This document shows positions 57,310 through 64,000 of a DNA stretch of 64,000 nt, piece after piece. The notes under the pieces were generated by a model. It was not told where the DNA came from and did not search any database. It saw only the letters and a program-made list of their open reading frames with translations. The DNA lies in assembly GCF_040712315.1 (NCBI RefSeq), contig NC_134017.1, forward strand, positions 81,597,987 through 81,661,986, written 5' to 3'. Each line of letters begins with the position of its first letter. Position 1 is the first letter of the stretch. The stretch comes from Castanea sativa (Eukaryota; Streptophyta; Magnoliopsida; Fagales; Fagaceae). The position numbers and the translations under genes were made by a program.

Positions 57310-59443
57310 GTAACACAGCAATAATAAAATTTTTATCATATTGTGTTATACAATTTTCAGTATCTATTAATTCAAAATCAATTTTAAAAAAAAACATTAT
57401 TAATGAAAAAAATGCATATGTAGGCAAAATAACAAAATTTCAAGTAGTTGAATAAAATTTCCCTTCCTTGATTCGACAACTCCACCAATGCCTTCAAGTT
57501 GGGTTGGAGATTTTCTGATTTAAGAAAGTTGGGTCGGGTTGGAAAATACCCCAAACCTAACCTCACCTCTAACTGTGAGGAAGAGCCATATATATAACTT
57601 TCCTAAACATGATTTGGTTACATGTAGACTACTCTTCAAACCTTTTTTTTTCTTTAGAAAAAATTTAAATTACTATAAATTTTATTATAAATGATTTACA
57701 AATTAACATGAAAATAAATGTGATTAGTGATTTTGGAATAATGTTTAAAAGTTGAAATATTGGTTTGTAGAATTTACGTAATGAAATTTCTAATATTTCT
57801 ATAGAGTCACCTCTTAGATGTAATATCCCCGTAGTATCAATTTTTTGAAGTTGATTTACATAATTGATGATGTGGCTTGATGTGGCTTTTTTTTTTTTAG
57901 TATTCACCAACATTACTTAATTGAATAACAATCACCGCATCATGAAGACATTAGGTTATTTTTTAAAAAAAATTTATTACATATGTAGACTTATTGTGTT
58001 ATAAAAAAATTGTGAGTGGTTGACTCATATAAAAGTGATTTAGTCTAATCAAAACTTGGCATGTTAGCAAGTAATTTGTTTTTTTGTGTCGCTAGCATTT
58101 TTCCTAGAGTTTTTATTGTTTCTTTGGACAACAAAATAACAATAATAAAATAGACAGTGCAAGTATTGTCATGCAATTTCTTTGCTGTGAAAAAAAAAAT
58201 TGAAAAACAATATGAAAGCAATAATTAGTATAAGTCTAAGTGTAATTAGGGTTTGACTTACCTCCAGTAATTTTTTAACTGGAATCTCATTTTGTTTTAA
58301 TAAGAAATTGTCATATCGCCCACTAACTAAATAAAAAGTGGAGATTAAAGTTCACTACCACTTGTTATTGTGTATTTAAAGTAAAATGAGACATGAGACA
58401 TCCAATTAAAAAAGTACTGAAAATAACTAAACACATGTAGTTAATAGTGACATCCTCCAAATGTTGGATTAAATCCAGGGATCAGGTGGTTGTAAGTGGA
58501 GTGAGTCTTTTTTTGGTTGATGAGAGTGAGTCCTTGTTAAGCTAGGTATATAAAATTATACAAATACGCAGAAGGGGTCCAAATTATATTATACATCCTT
58601 TGCTTTCTTTGTTTAAATTATTGATTTTTTAAACAGGGCAGTTACTTTGTTGGTGTCGCAAGGGCTGCAAATAAGTGCCATCCCATGTTGAAGAAGCCAA
58701 AGCCTTTGCTTTGTCTTTATTTTGAACAATCAGCTACTGTCGTGTGTACCTTTTTCTTTTATTTATACGAACTGTCTTGTATTTCATATTTCTATTTTCT
58801 AACTTTACTAGCTAAAAGATTCCTGCTTTTACCAAAAGAAAAAATGTTTATCAGAGTATTCGCACTAGCACTTAGACATGCCAAATGAAAGCTTTAATTT
58901 ACAATTCAACCCAAAAATAGTCCACAGATGGACTGGTAAACATGGAATATGCCAAAATTTTTTGACATAGTGTTACAGTGCTATTGTAAATATAGGATGG
59001 CACTATAGCAACTTTTTTATATCATAAATTATTATTTTAATGGTACTGTAGTAATTTTTTAAAAATATATGATGGTACTGTAATAACATTATATTATTTT
59101 AATGTGTAAATATATTATTTTAATGACTAGAATAAGAAAATGAAAATTAAGATGTTGGATATATTATAAAATAGTATAAAATAATTGATAAAGTAATTTT
59201 TTGATATGGTAATTTTATGAAACTAACGGATTTGAATACTCTAACAAGACAGGATGTAAAAAAGTTTACCCAAAAAAGAAAAAGAAAAAAGATGCATGTG
59301 CAAATTGATTTTGGGTAGTTGGCATAGTGGCTGCATAGCTTTTCCCTGGGCGTAAGACATTTCTATTCTACAATAGCCTACCTTGACTAAATGATTAATT
59401 AAGTAAAGTCTCACACACAGTCGCACACAGGGGCCTCTAATCC
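56986..59443. other. AT-rich intergenic DNA upstream of the BAHD gene
   Basis: A (TTA)n run lies at 57283-57310. At about 58930-59244 GGATGGCACTATAGCA, GATGGTACTGTA and a GGATTTGAATACTCTAA end mark a diverged relative of the Harbinger-like element at 49376. No gene was recognised. Confidence 0.45.
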
Positions 59444-59548
59444 TCTATATATCCACTCCCCTATCAAACCCCATCAACCATATTTCAAAACTATTCTCTT
59501 ATAGTCTCTTACTGCTCTCTCTCTCTTAATTTCTCTCTGTAAATTAAC
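59444..59548 (+). promoter_or_regulatory. Core promoter and 5' leader of the BAHD gene
   Basis: A TATA box (CTATATATCC, 59444-59453) lies about 100 bp before the ATG, which puts the transcript start near 59475-59485. The leader is CT-rich (CTCTCTCTCTTAATTTCTCTC), common in plant 5' UTRs. Confidence 0.7.
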
Positions 59549-62500
59549 ATGGGTTCAGAAGGAGGAGGAGGAGAGTTGATTGTGAAAGTGAGCAAGAGGG
59601 AGGTTGTGGCTGCAGCGCTGCCATTGCAAGAGCATTGGCTACCACTATCCAACCTAGACTTGCTTCTACCCCCAGTTGATGTGGGTGTGTTTTTCTGTTA
59701 CAGCTTATTGGGAAAGGACCTCTCTAATAATTTTCCCTCCATGGTTGGGGTTCTTAAGAAGGCCTTGGCCCAAGCTCTCGTGACATACTATGCTTTTGCT
59801 GGTGAGGTGGTGTCAAATCCTATTGGTGAACCTGAGATTCTTTGCAATAACCGTGGTGTGGACTTTGTCGAAGCTTTTGCTGAGGCAGAGCTTAAAGACC
59901 TCGACTTCTATAACCCTGATGCCACCGTTGAAGGCAAACTTGTGCCCAAGAAGAAGCATGGTGTTCTCGCTGTCCAGGTTCGTCACGTGGTTTTTATTCC
60001 CAATATATTCACGTACACCCGAACACGCACATAGCGGTAGTATCTTAGGCTCCTGTTAGATCGAAAATTATCTTAGCATATGAAACGTCCCTATAACATT
60101 ATAACGTCGATCTTTCTCCAACCCCTAATACATCTCAAACGAACCCTTTCAAGGGAGAAAATCCTGGAAACTTTTTTTTGGAAGATGCTATCTATCCACA
60201 TAATTTTACATGCAAACAATCCAATTTTGATAGCCAGCAGAGTATTTTTCGATGAACTTAAAATCTGAAATAATTAGAAATGAGAATAGTTTTTGAAATT
60301 ACTTTGAAAGAAACATTATGCCTTTTTAAAAAAAATTTATTTATGATTATCTATTTATAAATAAATAGATCAAAACCAAGAATAGATTTTATCTTAATTA
60401 AAACTACTTTTATTGAAGTAAAGTAGTATTACTCTCACTCTCGCATGATTGCATGTATTTAATAGTAGAAGAATTTTCAAAAGAATTTATGTTTACATGA
60501 AACTTATATGAAAAAGTTTGACGTACCGTCCCCACACAAGAAACTTATATGAAAAAGATGTGTTTTACTTTTTGGCTTCTTCAAATGCCAAACTGCTGGT
60601 TTTGAAACTTTGAATGATATCTTTCATTTGGATCGTACGGATATTCGTAGTTTCGGTCTGCCTCTGTTTTTAAACCATACCGGCTGCCGCACCTTAATTT
60701 GCCGCATCAATAATTACTTTCAACAAATCCTAGCTACTATTTCTTATGTGTTCTATTTTTTTTTTCAGTTTTTTAATTAAAATTAAAATTTTTTTTAGGG
60801 TGAAAATTAAATTATATGGTTCGTGATATTGAACAATAACTCATAAATTGTTTTATTTTCTAATAGTCCTGGCTTGTATGGAAAACTTAACATTCAATAC
60901 CATCGTATTTTGTCCACTTGCTTTTCTCTTTCCATAATTCAAAATTATATCTAAATTTGATCCACCAAAAGGAAAGAAAGAAAAATCCCTAAATAATGGA
61001 GCCAAGCAATAATAGAAGAAAATAAGAGGTAAACTGTATTGATAAGAAAATATCATATATGTGGGATATATGTATCCTCCCTAGTAATGTGTAGGTTCCA
61101 TGTGACTATAAAGTCTACATACTACAAAAAAAAATATTCACATATTTAATATATGAGATAGTTATTGTTATTGAACTATGTTAAAAATGAAATTTAATAT
61201 TATTCATTTTTTAAAAAGTAATTAAATTTCACGGTTAATATTTTTTGTTTTTAGTCGCTTTAATTGAATATGTCAAAAGTAAGGCATTATTTTCACACAC
61301 GTTGCTAGAGTTAATTATTATTAACTATTTATAAAAACAAGTTGTAGAAAGATGTTGTTAATATTTTTTGTTTTTAGTCGCTTTAATTGAATTTGTCAAA
61401 AGTAAGGCATTATTTTCACACACGTGATATTGCTAGAGTTTATTATTATTAACTACTTAGAAAAACAAGCTGTAAAAAAATGGATTTTTTTACTTTTTTG
61501 GTAATAAAAAAATGGAATCTGTTATACATGTAGGACTAACAAACTTCATAAATTAATCAAATTTCAGAGAAAAAAAGAATAAAATTAATTAAAAAAGAAA
61601 GGCTAGCTCCTTTTTATATTAATTAATTTACACCGAATGTCATAGCGTACTAACCCAATAACTTTGTCAAAATTAAAACAGTAACCAGTCCAAATAAACG
61701 CAAGAAGTACATGAATTTGGTGAGGACGAATTAGTCAAATATTAAATGTTTGACAAGGCACGTAGTAAAAAAAAAAATACTAATAGTGACATTTTTGGCT
61801 TTGTATTTGAAATATGCAGGCAACCGAGCTAAAGTGTGGTGGGTTGGTCGTGGCGTGTACGTTTGACCACAGAATTGCAGACGCCTACTCTGCCAACCTA
61901 TTTCTTGTGTCATGGGCTGAGATGGCTCAGTCTAAACCCATCTCTACAGTACCATGTTTTCGTCGTTCTTTACTCAATCCTAGACGCCCTGGTTCAATTC
62001 ATCCATCTTTGAACGACATGTATGTTCCAGTGACCTCGTTGCCTCCACCCAAAGACCCACAACCTGGTGATGATTATCTTATTAGCCGCATATACTACAT
62101 TAAGGCTGACCAACTCAACCTGCTCCAATCACTTGCTACCACAACCAATGGTTGCAGGAGGACTAAACTTGAGTCCTTTAGTGCCTTCTTGTGGAAGATG
62201 GTTGCTAAACATGCTATTCTTAACAATGTGGACAAAAAGGTAACCAAAATGGGCATTGTTGTGGATGGTAGGACAAGGTTTAGTGATGGAGATATAGACA
62301 AAGCTTCACTCATGGGGTCTTACTTTGGAAATGTGCTATCCATACCTTATGGAGGCAAGGATGTAAATGAGATTGATGAAAATCCATTGAGTTATGTGGC
62401 AAATGAAGTTCATGAATTCTTGGACGGTGCAGTGACCAAGGAACATTTCTTGGGGCTCATAGATTGGGTGGAGTCTCATCGTCCAGTGCCAGGGTTGGCT

Positions 62501-62794
62501 AAGATATATTGTAGTGGGAGTGAAGATGGACCAGCTTTTGTGGTATCATCAGGGCAAAGGTTCCCGGAGTCAAAGGTGGATTTTGGATGGGGCAAGCCAT
62601 TATTTGGGTCATACCATTTTCCATGGGGAGGTGACTCAGGATATGTGATGCCAATGCCAAGTCCAAGCTGCAACGGTGACTGGGTTGTGTACATGCACCT
62701 CTTGAAAGGCCAAGTGGAGTTGATAGAGACTGAAGCTGCTCATCTCTTTAGACCCTTGACTTTTGATTATCTCCAACATCCCAACAAAGAATAA
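59549..62794 (+). CDS. BAHD acyltransferase, coniferyl alcohol acyltransferase/HCT-like
   Basis: Exon 1 is 59549-59977 (143 codons) and exon 2 is 61820-62794, joined in phase 0 (CAG|GTTCG and TATGCAG|GCAACC), giving 467 residues, normal for the family. The catalytic HxxxD motif is HRIAD in [11 protein letters not shown]. The structural DFGWG motif is present as DFGWGKP near the C-terminus. N-terminal [20 protein letters not shown] and NLDLLLPP, with the C-terminal [15 protein letters not shown], resemble the petunia coniferyl-alcohol-acyltransferase group more than core HCT. BAHD enzymes move an acyl group from a CoA thioester to an alcohol or amine in the cytosol. The substrate cannot be read from sequence. 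No stops or frame changes are seen, and the 1.84-kb intron contains a tandem duplication. It is the best-preserved gene in the right half. Confidence 0.93.
61234..61478. repeat. Tandem duplication, 123-bp unit, in the BAHD intron
   Basis: GTTAATATTTTTTGTTTTTAG begins units at 61234 and 61357. Both hold AGTCGCTTTAATTGAAT and AAGGCATTATTTTCACACACG. Only a few differences and a 6-bp indel separate them. Confidence 0.9.
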
Positions 62795-64000
62795 TTTGCC
62801 TTATATAGAATTAAATTAAATTTAAGGTGTGCTATTTAATTTCTTTGTCGTGCTTTGTTCAGTTTGGATGGCTTCAAACGGTGGGGATGGAAGCTTGGAA
62901 GTCATATGCGTACTTATGTATATATGTAACTAAGTGTGCTCAATGCCTAGTGGGAGTGGACAATCGTTCGCTTCGATCGCAACCTTTATCTTTTACTTTG
63001 TTGGATTATATTATGATGGTGATCTTTATCTACTGTTTGTAATTACTTAAAAACAAAAAAATCAATGTACCAACCCACCATCTCTTTATCATTAATAATA
63101 TTAATTGACTACTCTCTCAACTCTTTCAATTCTTCTTCTTTTTCTTTATTTACTAATTTTAAATTCATAAATGAAATTTCGATGCGCCTTCCATTGTCTA
63201 CCGTCTATAACAGGCAAAAATGATAACAGCTGCTATTGTTATATGATAAAATGATAAGGTGCAATTTTTGTGCTATACACATATATTATGATATATAAAG
63301 AGCATTATGATTAATTAAAATAATAGGAATTTTTTTTTAAAGATACAAAATAATAGGAATTATGAATATTACAAATAAAGAGTGATGTTATTAAAACTAC
63401 AAATTTTACTAAATAAACCTTATATATATATATATCATTGTATCATTAATTATAAAAATAGTTATTCAAACATTAATTCATTTATTATATATATGTTGTT
63501 TAAGTGACACCATTATATTTTTGTTATATCAATTTATAAGTATTATGTAGTTAAAATTTATAATAATTTAAACTATTTTCCTAAATAATTATTAATGCCT
63601 GTTTTTCAAAGTCTAAATCTCGTGTTATATAGCCCATAAAATTAGAAAAAAAAAATAAATAAAATCTATCTCGTGTTATAGATGAGTCTTTTTCTATTAT
63701 TTTTTTAAGAAAAAACTTATGTACTTTTCGATTCCTTTTCCATTGTCTATATACATGTAGTCTATAGGTTCTATAGTCTATGCCAGGCAAAAAGAAACGT
63801 CTAGTATGATATATGAACAAATGACGCCATGCATTGTTTTCAAGATCTATAATTTGTTCGACCATTACAACCTGAAGTATAATTATAGGGAGAAAAAGCA
63901 ATTGTTTTTCTTTTCGCATACAAAGTTTCTACAAATACTTCCTAAAACAATATTTTTAGGGTATTCGTTAACTTTTTCTTTATTTGTTATATAAATTTTT
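62795..64000. other. BAHD 3' region and AT-rich flank, no gene
   Basis: The 3' UTR probably ends within a few hundred bases, with AATAAT-like signals at about 63095. From 63150 to the end the sequence is AT-rich with TA runs. No further gene was recognised. Confidence 0.5.

Overview
The window is nuclear DNA of a eudicot plant. Genes have GT-AG introns, plant-specific families are present (pentatricopeptide repeat protein, FYVE-SYLF protein, BAHD acyltransferase, CYP82-type P450s, receptor-like protein, plant mobile domain), and the intergenic DNA is AT-rich and full of solo LTRs, hAT, Mutator, CACTA and SINE/MITE copies. The repeat style and sequence feel suggest a woody species, perhaps Fagales, but that is an impression and not shown.

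Layout. 1-2.6 kb: first coding exon of a FYVE zinc-finger/SYLF protein (minus strand, running off the left edge) with its leader region. 3.1-5.3 kb: an intact, intronless PPR gene. 6.1-11.4 kb: a mitochondrial-type sirtuin (SRT2) gene with nine recognisable exons, but two in-frame TGA codons and an altered NAD-pocket residue, so it reads as a decaying or dead gene. 12.4-21.2 kb: an 8.8-kb Mutator-like element with CTCGAG-rich terminal inverted repeats. It carries an N-terminal transposase exon at the left, a plant-mobile-domain (MAIN-like) gene at the right, and exons of a captured MATE transporter between them. 21.3-26.9 kb: a tandem duplication, an 891-bp hAT element with a perfect 8-bp target duplication, a broken receptor-like-protein gene, and an inverted, truncated copy of the PPR gene with its upstream region.

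29-37.3 kb: two damaged CYP82-type P450 genes. One consists of exon 1 only. The other has both exons, but its intron holds two solo LTRs and its frame is broken by a G21 run and a 1-bp change beside the haem cysteine. 37.4-58.9 kb is repeat land: minisatellites, a three-copy MITE family, a hAT element carrying a captured gene 5' end, solo LTRs, a fold-back element, a CACTA terminus, a Harbinger-like element and a LINE tail. 59.5-62.8 kb: an intact two-exon BAHD acyltransferase of the coniferyl-alcohol-acyltransferase/HCT-like group.

The genes do not form a pathway. Clearly intact genes are the PPR gene, the BAHD gene and (as far as it is visible) the FYVE-SYLF exon. A recurring theme is decay by C-to-T changes: CGA to TGA twice in SRT2, and CAG to TAG or TGG to TGA in the mobile-domain gene. 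This fits silencing by cytosine methylation. The best candidates for something undescribed are the Mutator-like element with a mobile-domain gene in the mudrB position plus captured MATE exons, the gene-carrying hAT element, and the PPR inverted duplication whose two ends both fall in palindromes.
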